NCBI RefSeq assembly: GCF_016598475.1
Contig: NZ_JAEMUX010000013.1
Location: 62,001 to 126,000, forward strand
DNA from: Streptomyces adelaidensis
Lineage (GTDB): Bacteria; Actinomycetota; Actinomycetes; Streptomycetales; Streptomycetaceae
Reading direction: 5' to 3'
Length of the DNA stretch: 64,000 bases
Positions 55,237-64,000 of the stretch are shown piece by piece (position 1 is the stretch's first letter; the number at the start of each line of letters is the position of its first letter). The position numbers were made by a program, and so were the translations under genes. Below the pieces are notes generated by a model. The model saw only the letters and a list, made by a program, of their open reading frames with translations. It had not been told where the DNA came from and searched no databases.

Positions 55237-56070
55237 TCAGGAACGGTGGAAGGTGACCGACTTGCCGGAGAAGTGGGCGGTGAGGCCGTTCGCGGTGGTG
55301 GTGACCGAGCGCAGATGCAGGCCGTCGGGGATGTTCCGTAGCTCGATCGGCTGCGCGAAGGCCTTGTCGAGGAGCTTCTCGCCGACGTCGGGCAGGGCGA
55401 CGCGGCCCGCGACCTTGAAGTCCTTGAATGCGATGCGGTTGCCGGAGGCCACCGAGACGGCCGTAGTCGCGGTGACCTCGAAACCGAGGGGCGTCAGGAC
55501 GCTCGCGCGGATCCGGTCCGCGCCGTAGCCCTGGGAGATCTCCATGCCGAGGGCGTTCGACATGTCCCGGTACGACAGCTGGGCGGTCGCCTCCGCCGAG
55601 CGGGCCCGGGCCTCGCTGTCGTCGTCCGACTTCGTCAACCCCTCCAGTTCCAGGGCGAGTTCGGTCACCGGCAGCGGGCGGTCGGAGCCGTCGGCGGGGA
55701 TGTCGTGAGCGGTGATGTCCACCCGGTCCAGAGTGCCGGAGGCCGCCTGGGCCAGGACGGGGAAGCCGTGGACCTCCACCTTCGGGGGCAGGGGCGTGTC
55801 CATGCCCTCCTGGAACGCCTGCGCCGTACGTGACTCGATGCGCGCGGCCACGGCCCGGTCGACCGCGACCGGGGCGAGGACGAGGACGACCGCCGAGGCG
55901 GCGGCGATCGCGAGCGGCCGTCGGCGCCAACGGCGGGTGCGCCGGGGCGGTTGGTACGGCTCGTACGCCTGGCCGGTGCCGGTGCCGGTGCCGGTGCCGG
56001 TGTTGCTGCCGTAGTCGTAGTCGTGGCCGTACTCGTATACGTAGTCGTACTCGGGCTGGGAGCGGTGCAT
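55237..56070 (-). CDS. LmeA-like (DUF2993) lipid-binding protein
   Basis: 277 residues from the ATG at 56070, with AGGAGGA upstream. An N-terminal cytoplasmic Tyr-rich and Gly-Thr repeat region (GGTGCC units, 55975-55998) precedes one membrane anchor (LAIAAASAVVLVLAPVAVD). A DUF2993/LmeA domain with VDRAVAARIESRTAQAFQ and SYRDMSNALGM follows. Mycobacterial LmeA binds phosphatidylinositides and is needed for lipomannan maturation. Convergent with the PASTA kinase gene. Confidence 0.85.
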   Translation of the reverse strand: MHRSQPEYDYVYEYGHDYDYGSNTGTGTGTGTGQAYEPYQPPRRTRRWRRRPLAIAAASAVVLVLAPVAVDRAVAARIESRTAQAFQEGMDTPLPPKVEVHGFPVLAQAASGTLDRVDITAHDIPADGSDRPLPVTELALELEGLTKSDDDSEARARSAEATAQLSYRDMSNALGMEISQGYGADRIRASVLTPLGFEVTATTAVSVASGNRIAFKDFKVAGRVALPDVGEKLLDKAFAQPIELRNIPDGLHLRSVTTTANGLTAHFSGKSVTFHRS

Positions 56071-56152
56071 GAGTCCTCCTCCAGAGGGCTTCAAGGGCTT
56101 CAAGGGCTTCGGGTGCTTCGAGTTCTTCGGGGGCTTCGGTATCGCGGGAGTG

Positions 56153-56794
56153 TCAGAAGGGCCCGGTCCCGCGCAGGCGTCGGACCTTCGCCGAGGCCTC
56201 GTCGGGGGCGACGCCCGCGGCGATCAGGGCCGCGGTGGCCGCGCTGGTGCCGTCGTCGGACCAGATGCCGTTGTTGACGCAGTCGAGCAGGGTCAGCAGG
56301 TGGGCCTCGATGGCCCGGCTGAGGGGGGCGGGCGGGACGGTGGTCTGGAAGACGCCCTGCCGCTGACCGTGGGTGAGTATCCCGGTGACCAGGTCGCGGG
56401 CCGGGGCCAGCAGTTCGTTGACACGGTCGGGGCCGAGGTCCTGGCGGGCCAGCCGGATGAGGGTGCGGAAGCGGTCGCCGACCGGCCACACGGTGAGGAC
56501 GAAGCCTGCCAGGTCGGTCGCGGCGTCGGGGGCCGGGGCGGGGGTGGCCATGACCGCCAGCCGGATCGCCTCCGCGGCCTCCGCGGCGAGGCCCTCGACG
56601 AGCGCGGCCCGGCCGGCGAAGTGGACGTAGACCGTGCGCCGGGCCACCCCGGCGGCTCCGGCGATGTCGGCGAGGCGGCTGTCGGGGTCGCGGGTCAGCT
56701 CTTGCCTGGCCGCCTCCAGGATCCGGGCGCGGGTGGCGCGCGCGTCACGGCGCTGCGCCGCGTACGGCGTCGTCGACGCGGGTCGGCTGGTCAC
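56153..56794 (-). CDS. TetR-family regulator of the divergent MFS pump
   Basis: 213 residues. HTH: ARILEAARQELTRDPDSRLA, DIAGAAGVARRTVYVHFAGR. Divergent from the MFS gene at 57008, with two direct-repeat operators between them. A paralogue of the TetR at 52357. Likely represses the pump and itself until the drug binds. Confidence 0.9.
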   Translation of the reverse strand: MTSRPASTTPYAAQRRDARATRARILEAARQELTRDPDSRLADIAGAAGVARRTVYVHFAGRAALVEGLAAEAAEAIRLAVMATPAPAPDAATDLAGFVLTVWPVGDRFRTLIRLARQDLGPDRVNELLAPARDLVTGILTHGQRQGVFQTTVPPAPLSRAIEAHLLTLLDCVNNGIWSDDGTSAATAALIAAGVAPDEASAKVRRLRGTGPF

Positions 56795-56920
56795 ATCGGC
56801 ACCTCATGGATCAGAGAGCGGAGGTCGGGGAGTGGTGGCGCGGGGGAGCAGGGAGCGGGGAGCGGAGCTTGGACATCGGGGTTCGGGGGACCGGGGAGCG
56901 GAAGGGGCTCACCGCGATAT

Positions 56921-56965
56921 TTGCACAGCGGTGGGCAATAAACTAGTCTGCACATCGGTGAGCAA
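56921..56965. promoter_or_regulatory. Paired operators for TetR/MFS
   Basis: TTGCACAGCGGTGGGCAA (56921-56938) and CTGCACATCGGTGAGCAA (56948-56965): two imperfect palindromes in direct repeat, 27 bases centre to centre, 43 bases from the MFS start. Confidence 0.7.
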
Positions 56966-57007
56966 TTAAGTCGTCCCGCTCGCCCTACCGTCCTTTAGGA
57001 GCTTCCG

Positions 57008-58687
57008 ATGCCCTTCCTCGCGAACACCCCCGTGGAGAAGATGACCGGGCCGTACGCGCGGCGCTGGTGGGCGCTGCTCGTGCTGTGCCTGAGCCTGCTG
57101 ATCGTGGTCATGGCGAACACGTCACTGATCGTGGCGGCGCCGGACATGACGACCGACCTGGGCCTGAGCAGCAGTGATCTGCAATGGGTCGTCGACGGCT
57201 ACACCGTCCCGTACGCCGCGCTGATGCTGGTGCTGGGCTCGATCGGCGACAAGTACAGCCGTCGCGGCGCGCTGATCGCGGGCCTGGTGATCTTCGCCGG
57301 TGGCTCGGTGATGGGCAGCCTGGTCGACGAGACCGCGCTGGTCATCGCGGCCCGGGCGGTCATGGGCGTCGGTGCCGCCGTGGTGATGCCGGCCACGCTG
57401 TCCCTGCTGGTGGCGTCCTTCCCGAGGGCCGAGCGGGCCAAGGCCATCACGGCCTGGACCGCGACCTCGGGCCTGGCCATCGCGCTCGGCCCGCTGGTCG
57501 CCGGCTGGCTGCTGGAGGACCACGCCTGGGGCTCGACCTTCCTGATCAACGTGCCCATCGCCGTCCTCGCCGTCGTCGGCGCGCTCGCCCTGGTGCCGCC
57601 GTCGAAGGCGGAGGGCATGGGCCGTATCGACTACGTCGGCGGTCTGCTGTCGATCGTCTCGGTCGGTTCACTGGTGTACGCGGCCATCGAGGGTCCGCAC
57701 TTCGGCTGGGGCGTCGGCCCGGTCACCGCGGCCGTCGCCGCCGGCGTGGGTCTGGTCGCCTTCGTGGCCTGGGAGCTGCGCCACCCGCACCCGATGCTGA
57801 ACGTGCGCAAGTTCGCCGAGCGCCCCTTCAGCGGCTCGATGCTCGCGGTGCTGTTCTTCTTCTTCGGCACCTTCGGCGCGATCTACTACTCCACCCAGTT
57901 CCTCCAGTTCGTCCTCGGCTACGACGCCCTGGACACAGGTGTACGGCTGCTGCCGCTGGCCGGTGCCGTCTTCGTGGGCGCCGCGGCGACCGGACGGCTG
58001 ACCCCGAAGCTGGGCATGAAGGCCATGGTCACCACCGGCATGGTCATCGGCACCGCGGGGGTGTTCCTGCTCACCCAGGTCGACAAGGGCTCGACGTACG
58101 CCGACTTCCTGGCGCCGATGCTGCTGCTCGGCTTCGCGATCGGGCTGAGCGTCTCCCCGGCCACCGACACGATCATGGACTCCTTCCCGGAGTCGGAGCT
58201 GGGTGTCGGCGGCGGCGCCAACGACACCGCGCTGGAGCTGGGCGGTTCGCTGGGCATCGCCATCCTCGGCTCGCTGCTGGGCACCGCCTACCGGGACGAG
58301 CTGGCCGACCTGGTCGGCAACCGGCTCCCGGCCGCCGCGCTGGAGACCGCCCAGGACTCGGTCGGCGGAGGCCTGGCCGTCGCCCAGCGCATCGCGCAGG
58401 ACCCCTCCGGCGGTCCGCAGCAGGCCCAGGCGGTCGTCGACGCCGTCAACCAGGCCTTCGCTCACGGCGTCGCCCAGGCCAGCCTCATCGGCGGGATCAT
58501 CATGGCCGTCGGCACGGTGATCGTCCTGGCGGTCCTGCCGGGGCGCCGGGCGATGCGTGATGAGCGGGCGTCGGGTGCGGCGGAGGCGGGCCGCGAGGCC
58601 GAGCACGCCGAGTCCGCGAACGAGGAGTCCACGAACGGGGAGCCCACCACGAACGCGGAATCCGCGAACGCCAAGTCCGTCCGGTAA
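57008..58687 (+). CDS. MFS drug-efflux transporter, DHA2 (14-TMS) family
   Basis: 559 residues with TAGGAG before the ATG. Motif A-like GSIGDKYSRRGAL between helices 2 and 3, and the QacA/EmrB pattern MANTSLIVAAPDMTTDLGLS in helix 1. Central ARAVMGVGAAVVMPATLSLL, and motif C in LAIALGPLVAGWLL. Fourteen predicted helices. The C-terminal tail has repeats of ANEEST, NGEPT and AESANA type. Exports hydrophobic compounds using the proton gradient. Confidence 0.92.
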   Translation: MPFLANTPVEKMTGPYARRWWALLVLCLSLLIVVMANTSLIVAAPDMTTDLGLSSSDLQWVVDGYTVPYAALMLVLGSIGDKYSRRGALIAGLVIFAGGSVMGSLVDETALVIAARAVMGVGAAVVMPATLSLLVASFPRAERAKAITAWTATSGLAIALGPLVAGWLLEDHAWGSTFLINVPIAVLAVVGALALVPPSKAEGMGRIDYVGGLLSIVSVGSLVYAAIEGPHFGWGVGPVTAAVAAGVGLVAFVAWELRHPHPMLNVRKFAERPFSGSMLAVLFFFFGTFGAIYYSTQFLQFVLGYDALDTGVRLLPLAGAVFVGAAATGRLTPKLGMKAMVTTGMVIGTAGVFLLTQVDKGSTYADFLAPMLLLGFAIGLSVSPATDTIMDSFPESELGVGGGANDTALELGGSLGIAILGSLLGTAYRDELADLVGNRLPAAALETAQDSVGGGLAVAQRIAQDPSGGPQQAQAVVDAVNQAFAHGVAQASLIGGIIMAVGTVIVLAVLPGRRAMRDERASGAAEAGREAEHAESANEESTNGEPTTNAESANAKSVR

Positions 58688-58762
58688 CTCCTCCGGGAAG
58701 CCCGCCCGTTCCCCCCCCCCGTTCCTCCGTTCCCCCCGTTCCGCCCGTTCCGCCCGGTCTCG

Positions 58763-59491
58763 TCAGTCGTCGAGGCCGGGCAGCGGGCGTCGGGCCACCT
58801 CGTGGGCCTCGTCCGGTGGTACGCCCAGCATGCGGAGGATCAGCTCCGCGAGGTTCGCGGCGGTCTCGGCGCCGTCGAGGTCGGGGCGGGTGAACCGCAG
58901 CTCCACGAGGGAGAGCAGGGACCCGCCCATCGCGGCCAGGGTGACCGCCGGATCGGCGGGGAGGAAGCGGCCCGAGACGATGCCGGCCTGGAGATCCCGC
59001 AGAGCGCGCGGGGCGAGGCCCTTGTCGGAGTGGATGTGGCTGAGTCCGCGGTGGCGCAGGACCTGCATCAGCTCCGGGTGCGAGTCGACCATCAGGGCGC
59101 TGAAGCGGAAGCCGGCCGCGACGAGTTCCGCCGGGTCGCCGATCCCGGTCAGCCGCTCGTCGAAGGTCTGGCCGAACTCCTCCAGGGCGTCCACCACCGC
59201 CGCGTCGAACAGCTCCGCCTTCGACGTGAAGTGGTTGTAGAACGAGCCGAAGCCGACATCCGCGCGCTCGGCGATCGTCTGGATGCTGGCCCCGGTGTCA
59301 CCGCTCTCGGCGATGATCTGCCGGGCCGCGCGCACGAGCGCCTGACGGGTCTCGGCGCGGCGCCGCTCGAAGCGGTTGCCGGGCTTGCTCGGCCCACTGG
59401 AGCCGCTGGAGTCGCTGGAGCCGCTGGAGCCACTGGAGTTATCGGTGTTACCGGAGTGGCTGGGCTTGTCGGGCGGGGTTGGCGTCAGCAT
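58763..59491 (-). CDS. TetR-family regulator with Ser/Gly repeat N-terminus
   Basis: 242 residues. A low-complexity head (SSGSSGSSDSSGSSG) made by nine-base repeats near 59398-59440 precedes the HTH: ALVRAARQIIAESGDTGAS, IQTIAERADVGFGSFYNHFTSK. Head length is likely to vary between strains. Convergent with the MFS gene across a C-rich tract (58707-58760). Target unknown. Confidence 0.88.
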   Translation of the reverse strand: MLTPTPPDKPSHSGNTDNSSGSSGSSDSSGSSGPSKPGNRFERRRAETRQALVRAARQIIAESGDTGASIQTIAERADVGFGSFYNHFTSKAELFDAAVVDALEEFGQTFDERLTGIGDPAELVAAGFRFSALMVDSHPELMQVLRHRGLSHIHSDKGLAPRALRDLQAGIVSGRFLPADPAVTLAAMGGSLLSLVELRFTRPDLDGAETAANLAELILRMLGVPPDEAHEVARRPLPGLDD

Positions 59492-59569
59492 GCGGCGAGT
59501 GTAGCTCCGTGGGCGAGATCGATCCCAGTTCTGATGAACCCATCACAACAGCGACTGCCGCCCGCCCCC

Positions 59570-60499
59570 TCAGGGCGCGGGCGTCAGCCCCAGGTTCAGA
59601 GCGGCCTCCCGGAGGGCCTCGACCAAGGCGGTGGTCCGGGGTTCCGGGCCGGAGCGGCCGGCTCTCCAGACCGCCGCGATACGGCGGTGGCCGGCCATCG
59701 GGACGGTGGGGAGGGCGACGGTGTCGGCCGGGGCGTCGGTGAGGGCGAGGGTGGGGACGACGGCGGCGCCGAGGCCGGCCCGGACCAGGGCCAGGACGGT
59801 CGGGAACTCCAGGCCGGTGTGGACGCGGCGCGGGGTGAAGCCGTACTGGGTGGAGATCCGTGCCAGGGCCCGGCCGCACGCCGTGTCGGGCGGGCCCGCG
59901 ATCCACGGCCGGTCGGCGAGGTCCTTCACCGAGCGGGGCGCGGGCGACCACTCGGCCGGGGTGATCACCCGGTACTCGTCGTCGGCGACCGGCGCGGACG
60001 CCAGGTCCCGCCCCCGCCCCCGCTCGTCCGGATCGGGATCGTCGCTGTCGTACTCGACGACCAGCAGGTCGAGGCCACCGGTACGCAGTTCGCGCAGCGC
60101 CTGCGGGCCCTCCGCCTCCACCACCCTCGGTTCCAGACCGGGGTGGGTGCGGGCCAGTGCGTCCAGCGCCGGGACGAGCAGATGGCACACGGCGGAGGAG
60201 AACGCGGCGACCGTCACCGCCCCGGTCGAACGGCCGGTCAGCTCGGCGAGTTCACGGCGCGCCTCGGCCAGCTCCTGCTCGATCCGCTCGGCCCGCGCCG
60301 CCAGCAGCCGCCCCGCCGGGGTCAGCCCCGCCCGGCGCCGCGAACGGTCCACCAGCGGCTGACCGACCTCCCGCTCCAGCTGAGCGAGATGCTGGGACAC
60401 GGCCGACGGGGTCAGATGCAGCACCTTCGCCGCGTCCACGACACCGCCGCGCAGCGCCACGGCACGCAGGACGCGCAGTCGGCGGGGGTCCAGTTCCAT
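59570..60499 (-). CDS. LysR-family transcriptional regulator
   Basis: 309 residues. Winged HTH: LRVLRAVALRGGVVDAAKVL, HLTPSAVSQHLAQLEREVGQ, and a C-terminal periplasmic-binding-like effector domain. Divergent from the cyclase-family gene with only 55 bp between starts, the classical LysR layout; it probably controls that gene. Confidence 0.9.
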   Translation of the reverse strand: MELDPRRLRVLRAVALRGGVVDAAKVLHLTPSAVSQHLAQLEREVGQPLVDRSRRRAGLTPAGRLLAARAERIEQELAEARRELAELTGRSTGAVTVAAFSSAVCHLLVPALDALARTHPGLEPRVVEAEGPQALRELRTGGLDLLVVEYDSDDPDPDERGRGRDLASAPVADDEYRVITPAEWSPAPRSVKDLADRPWIAGPPDTACGRALARISTQYGFTPRRVHTGLEFPTVLALVRAGLGAAVVPTLALTDAPADTVALPTVPMAGHRRIAAVWRAGRSGPEPRTTALVEALREAALNLGLTPAP

Positions 60500-60554
60500 A
60501 AGCCGTACCGTAGTGCCGCTTCAGTAAATCTTGCTTGTGATGAAGTGACACCGC

Positions 60555-61538
60555 ATGGAAGATCAGGACATGAGCGAGAACCACGACGATGAGCGGTGGC
60601 GGGTCCGGTTCGACGCCGAGGTGACCTTCGGCAACGGCGGCGACCTGCGGACCCGGGGCTTCATGCTGGACGTGCCGGACGCGGCGATCGGTGACGACGA
60701 GCTGGCCGAGCTGTTCGTCCGTCATCTCGGACTGCTCATGGTGGACGAGGTGCGCATCAGCGCCAGGGAGTCGGTGCGGGAGCCGCACAAGGGGTCACGG
60801 GGTACGACCAGCGGGTCCCGGGAGCGGGGGACAGGCGGGCGCCGCACCATCGACCTCAGCCACACCATCCGACACGGGATGACCACCTACCCCGGCCTCC
60901 CCGGCCCCGAGATCGGCGACCACCTCTCCCGGGACGCCTCGAAGGAGATCTACGCGCCCGGCACCGAGTTCGCCATCGGCCGTATCTCGATGGTCTCCAA
61001 CACCGGCACCTACCTCGACAGCCCCTTCCACCGCTTCAGCGGCGGCCACGACCTCGCCGGGCTGCCGCTCGCCCGGCTCACCGACCTCGACGGCGTCGTC
61101 GTACGCGTCCAGGACGCCGACCGCCGGGCCGTGGACCGCCAGGCGCTGCTGCCGTACGACGTCACCGGCCGGGCGGTGCTGATCCACACCGGCTGGGCCC
61201 GGCACTGGGGCACCGACAGCTACGGCCACGGCCACCCCTACCTCACCGCCGACGCCGTCGCCTGGCTCGTCGAGCGGCGCGCCGCCCTCGTCGGCATGGA
61301 CACCCTCAACATCGACGACACCGACGACGGCACCCGCCCCGCCCACACCGGCCTGCTGGCCGCCGGCATCCCGGTCGTGGAACACCTGCGCGGCCTGGAG
61401 CAACTGCCCCCACAGGGCTTCCGCTTCCACGCCGCACCACCGGCCGTCGAGGGCATGGGCACCTTCCCGGTACGGGCGTACGCGCTGCTCGACGACGAGG
61501 TGGGCGCGGACGATGCCCGAGCCACAGGCGATGCCTGA
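60555..61538 (+). CDS. Cyclase-family metal hydrolase fused to a small N-terminal domain
   Basis: 327 residues; a second ATG lies at 60570. Residues 1-85 form a small domain (WRVRFDAEVTFGNGG, LAELFVRHLGLLMVDEVRIS) that I do not recognise. From about 97 the kynurenine-formamidase/cyclase fold begins (TIDLSHTIRHGMTTYPG). The metal-site segment reads SNTGTYLDSPFH (148-159), where the family pattern is HxGTHxDxPxH: two of the usual histidines are Asn149 and Tyr153, while Asp155 and His159 remain. The reaction is therefore uncertain. Regulated in all likelihood by the divergent LysR. Confidence 0.82.
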   Translation: MEDQDMSENHDDERWRVRFDAEVTFGNGGDLRTRGFMLDVPDAAIGDDELAELFVRHLGLLMVDEVRISARESVREPHKGSRGTTSGSRERGTGGRRTIDLSHTIRHGMTTYPGLPGPEIGDHLSRDASKEIYAPGTEFAIGRISMVSNTGTYLDSPFHRFSGGHDLAGLPLARLTDLDGVVVRVQDADRRAVDRQALLPYDVTGRAVLIHTGWARHWGTDSYGHGHPYLTADAVAWLVERRAALVGMDTLNIDDTDDGTRPAHTGLLAAGIPVVEHLRGLEQLPPQGFRFHAAPPAVEGMGTFPVRAYALLDDEVGADDARATGDA

Positions 61539-61547
61539 GCTGACGCC

Positions 61548-62024
61548 GTGACCGATCTCGACATCAAACGCCTGGACGGTGCGGCGGCCGGCGACGAGGA
61601 ACTCGAAGCCTGGCGCCACGTCCACAACACGATCATCCCCACCCACCTCCTCTCCCTCGCCGACGTCCGCGAGCGAGCCGTCCGCAACCATCTGGAACTC
61701 GCGTACGCCGACGGCGTCCTGGTCGGCAACTCCACGGTCCGCCCGCCCGAGGGGGACACGGCGACGGCGACGGTCATCGCGCGCGTCCTCGCCGAACACC
61801 GGCGGCGGGGATTCGGCGAGCAGCTGTACGAGCGGGCGTTGCGGCGGGCGCGGGAACTGGACGCCCGGGTCATCGAGACGTGCGTACTGGAATCGAACGC
61901 GGACGGCCTGAGGTTCGCCCTCGAGCACGGCTTCGTGGAGACCGAGCGCTATCTGCTGGACGGCGACACGATCCCGTGGATCGACCTGCGGCTCGACGAG
62001 GCGGCGTCGACCGGGTCGCCCTAG
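61548..62024 (+). CDS. GNAT-family acetyltransferase
   Basis: 158 residues from a GTG nine bases after the cyclase stop. The single GNAT domain has acetyl-CoA loop VLAEHRRRGFGEQLYERAL and the closing strand SNADGLRFALEHGFVETERY. Substrate unknown. Its last four bases overlap the convergent flavoprotein gene. Confidence 0.85.
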   Translation: MTDLDIKRLDGAAAGDEELEAWRHVHNTIIPTHLLSLADVRERAVRNHLELAYADGVLVGNSTVRPPEGDTATATVIARVLAEHRRRGFGEQLYERALRRARELDARVIETCVLESNADGLRFALEHGFVETERYLLDGDTIPWIDLRLDEAASTGSP

Positions 62025-63820
62025 AGCTTCCCGGCGAGGTCGAGCGCCGCCACGTACCCGAACGTCATCGCGGGCCCGATCGTCGACCCGGCCCCCGCGT
62101 AACTGCGGCCCATGACGGCGGCGCTGGCGTTGCCCGCCGCGTACAGGCCGGGGATCACCGTGCCGTCCGGGCGCAGGACGCGGGCGCGGGCGTCGGTGAG
62201 GAGGCCGCCCTTGGTGCCGAGGTCGCCCGGGACGATGCGCAGGGCGTAGTAGGGCGGCAGCCACAGGGGAGCCAGACAGGAGTTGGGGAGCACCGACGGG
62301 TCCGTGTAGTAGTGGTCGTACGCGCTGTCGCCGCGCCCGAAGTCGGTGTCGTCGCCGCTGCGGGCAAGGGAGTTGAAGCGGTCGACGGTGGCGCGCAGGG
62401 CGGCGGCCGGCACGCCGATCGCGGTGGCGAGCGCGTCCAGTGTCCACGCCTTGTGGACGACCCCGGCGTCGTACCACGCGTCGGGGAACGGGAACGTCGG
62501 CGCGAGGTCCTTGAAGAGGTACCGGTTACGGTAGTTCTGGTCGACGATCAGCCAGGCGGGGATGTGCCCGGCGGACGGGGTGTCGCGCTCGTACATCGTG
62601 TGGACGACATCGCTGTACGGCCCCGCCTCGTTGACGAACCGGGCGCCCGCCCCGTTGACCAACAACCCACCGGGCAGTGTGCGTTCGGCGAGACAGAACC
62701 AGGGCTGGTCGGGGGTGGGTATGGCCGGCCCCCACCAGGCGTCGTCCATCAGCCCCACGTCCGCGCCCACCCGTTGCCCGGCGCGGATCCCGTCCCCCGT
62801 GTTCTCCTTCGCCCCTACCGTCCACCGCGTCCCGACGGGCTGCTCCTGGTACTGCTCCCGCATGGCCGCGTTGTGCTCGAAGCCGCCGGAGCCGACGACG
62901 ACCCCGCGGCGGGCGCGGACGAGGCCGGGGGCGCCGTCCCGGGTGACGACCGCTCCTGTCACGGCCCCGTTCTCCAAGTACAGCTCCGTCAAAGGGGTGT
63001 TGAGCCACACGGGTACACCGGCGCCGAGCAGCCCGGCCCGCAGTCCGCCCGCCAGCGCCTGCCCCATGGTGAGGGGCTTCTGCCCCAGCAGCGCCGCCCG
63101 CGTCCCGCGTGCGAGGCACTCCGTGGCGACGGCCAGCCCCTTGGCGCTCACCGCGGTCAGCGCCAGCCACTTGTAGTCGGCGCTGAAGACCACCATGCCG
63201 GCCGGCACGGCCAGATACGCCGGATTCAGCCGCGCCAGCTCATCGCCCAGCACGTTCCCGTCCAGCTGGTCCGGCTCGATGGACCGTCCGTTCGGCAGCC
63301 CGCCCGGCAGCTCCGGGTAGTAGTCGCTGTACCCCTCCATCCACCGGAACCGCAGCGGGCTGTTCGCCATGACGAGCGACAGCATGGCGGGCCCGTGGTC
63401 GAGAAACGCCTTCTGCCGGTCGGCGGGCACGTCGTCCCCGACCACGGCCGCGAGATAGGTGGCCGCCTTGGCCGGCGTGTCCGGCACCCCGGCCGCCTTG
63501 ATCACACTGTTGTTCGGCAGCCAGATCCCGGCCCCCGACCGCGCCGCCGACCCCCCGAACGTCGGCGCCTTCTCCACGACGACACAGCTCAGCCCCTGCT
63601 TCGCCGCGGTCAGCGCGGCGGTCATCCCCGCCGCACCGGAGCCGACGACGACCACGTCGTACGTACCGAGCGACGCCGGCGCGGCAGCGGCGGCCGCCGT
63701 CCCCGCGAGCCCACCGGCCGCGACCCCGGCACCCGCCCCCGCCGCGACCCTGAGTACCCGCCGCCGCGAGGGCCCCGCCTGCACCGTCGTACGTCTCTCA
63801 GGATCCGCGCTCTTGGACAT
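62021..63820 (-). CDS. Tat-exported FAD-dependent oxidoreductase (fumarate reductase/ketosteroid dehydrogenase-like)
   Basis: 599 residues from the ATG at 63820. A twin-arginine signal (PSRRRVLRVAAGAGAGVAAG) ends with an AxA site near residue 47. FAD loop VVVGSGAAGMTAALTAAKQG, then GGSAARSGAGIWLPNN, and the C-terminal GLYAAGNASAAVMGRSYAGA with STIGPAMTFGYVAA. This is the flavoprotein family of 3-ketosteroid 1-dehydrogenases and fumarate reductase subunits. Tat export implies it folds with FAD inside the cell and acts at the outer face. Substrate not determinable. Confidence 0.88.
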   Translation of the reverse strand: MSKSADPERRTTVQAGPSRRRVLRVAAGAGAGVAAGGLAGTAAAAAAPASLGTYDVVVVGSGAAGMTAALTAAKQGLSCVVVEKAPTFGGSAARSGAGIWLPNNSVIKAAGVPDTPAKAATYLAAVVGDDVPADRQKAFLDHGPAMLSLVMANSPLRFRWMEGYSDYYPELPGGLPNGRSIEPDQLDGNVLGDELARLNPAYLAVPAGMVVFSADYKWLALTAVSAKGLAVATECLARGTRAALLGQKPLTMGQALAGGLRAGLLGAGVPVWLNTPLTELYLENGAVTGAVVTRDGAPGLVRARRGVVVGSGGFEHNAAMREQYQEQPVGTRWTVGAKENTGDGIRAGQRVGADVGLMDDAWWGPAIPTPDQPWFCLAERTLPGGLLVNGAGARFVNEAGPYSDVVHTMYERDTPSAGHIPAWLIVDQNYRNRYLFKDLAPTFPFPDAWYDAGVVHKAWTLDALATAIGVPAAALRATVDRFNSLARSGDDTDFGRGDSAYDHYYTDPSVLPNSCLAPLWLPPYYALRIVPGDLGTKGGLLTDARARVLRPDGTVIPGLYAAGNASAAVMGRSYAGAGSTIGPAMTFGYVAALDLAGKL

Positions 63821-64000
63821 GCGGGACGCTCCAGCCTCGCGAAGGGACGGATGGCCGTGCTGTTCCCCCGGGAGGCATGGGTCCCCTGCGCCCCGGACGT
63901 CGTGCGGAGCATCGAATCTGACCTGAAGGGATGGTGAAGTCAAGACACGTGTAGCGGGGGCTCGGCGGAGCCGCCGGCTCCGGTGGTGCCCCGTGGCTAG

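Overview
The window is high-GC DNA with GTG starts, many 4-base ATGA/GTGA start-stop overlaps and families typical of Streptomyces: an AfsR/SARP giant regulator, a PASTA kinase, DUF6479- and DUF5709-like proteins and abundant TetR, LacI and LysR regulators. I read it as an accessory or arm-like part of a Streptomyces chromosome. It is unusually rich in broken genes: about a dozen remnants in 64 kb.

Layout. 1-3.2 kb: end of an ABC exporter, a xylulokinase and a small membrane-anchored protein. 3.4-3.8 kb: two tandem tRNA-Asn genes and a CAT-anticodon tRNA. The last 44 bases of that tRNA recur with two mismatches at 15.0 kb, so 3.8-15.0 kb looks like an integrated island that has lost its integrase. 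The island carries a broken AraC gene, two secreted ricin-type lectins coupled to a sialidase-like propeller protein, a truncated methyltransferase, and a PucR-controlled operon. That operon has an amino-acid ABC importer, a gamma-glutamyl hydrolase-type amidotransferase and a PLP decarboxylase.

15.4-26.6 kb is the most interesting part. A leftward operon encodes a 2OG-Fe(II) oxygenase, SbnB-like and SbnA-like enzymes (the route to L-2,3-diaminopropionate via ACEGA), an SbnH-like decarboxylase and a MATE exporter. A divergent rightward operon encodes a complete peptide/nickel/opine-type ABC importer. One excellent and one partial iron box lie between them. No siderophore synthetase or NRPS is present. 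This suggests a small diaminopropionate-derived metallophore with its own export and import, or a related small molecule.

26.6-27.8 kb is a gene graveyard (VapB, pirin and MFS fragments). 27.9-31.7 kb is a secreted GH27 alpha-galactosidase divergent from a LacI repressor, with matching operators. 31.8-37.1 kb holds a decarboxylase pseudogene, an XRE regulator, a gutted xanthine dehydrogenase operon and an alcohol dehydrogenase whose promoter region is duplicated 2.35 kb upstream next to an ADH remnant. 37.2-40.7 kb is a GMC oxidoreductase and an alpha/beta hydrolase with a Cys nucleophile. 40.9-45.3 kb is a secreted I36-like protein and a 1193-residue SARP/AAA/TPR regulator. 45.5-52.2 kb mixes a TPR remnant, TetR plus quinone oxidoreductase with paired operators, DUF6479, an SDR, P450 and XdhC pseudogenes and a DUF5709-like protein. 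52.4-64 kb holds TetR plus PASTA kinase, an LmeA-like protein, TetR plus an MFS pump with paired operators, another TetR, LysR plus a cyclase-family enzyme, a GNAT enzyme and a Tat-exported flavoprotein.

Perfect or near-perfect hexanucleotide repeats recur at gene ends and junctions across the second half of the window.
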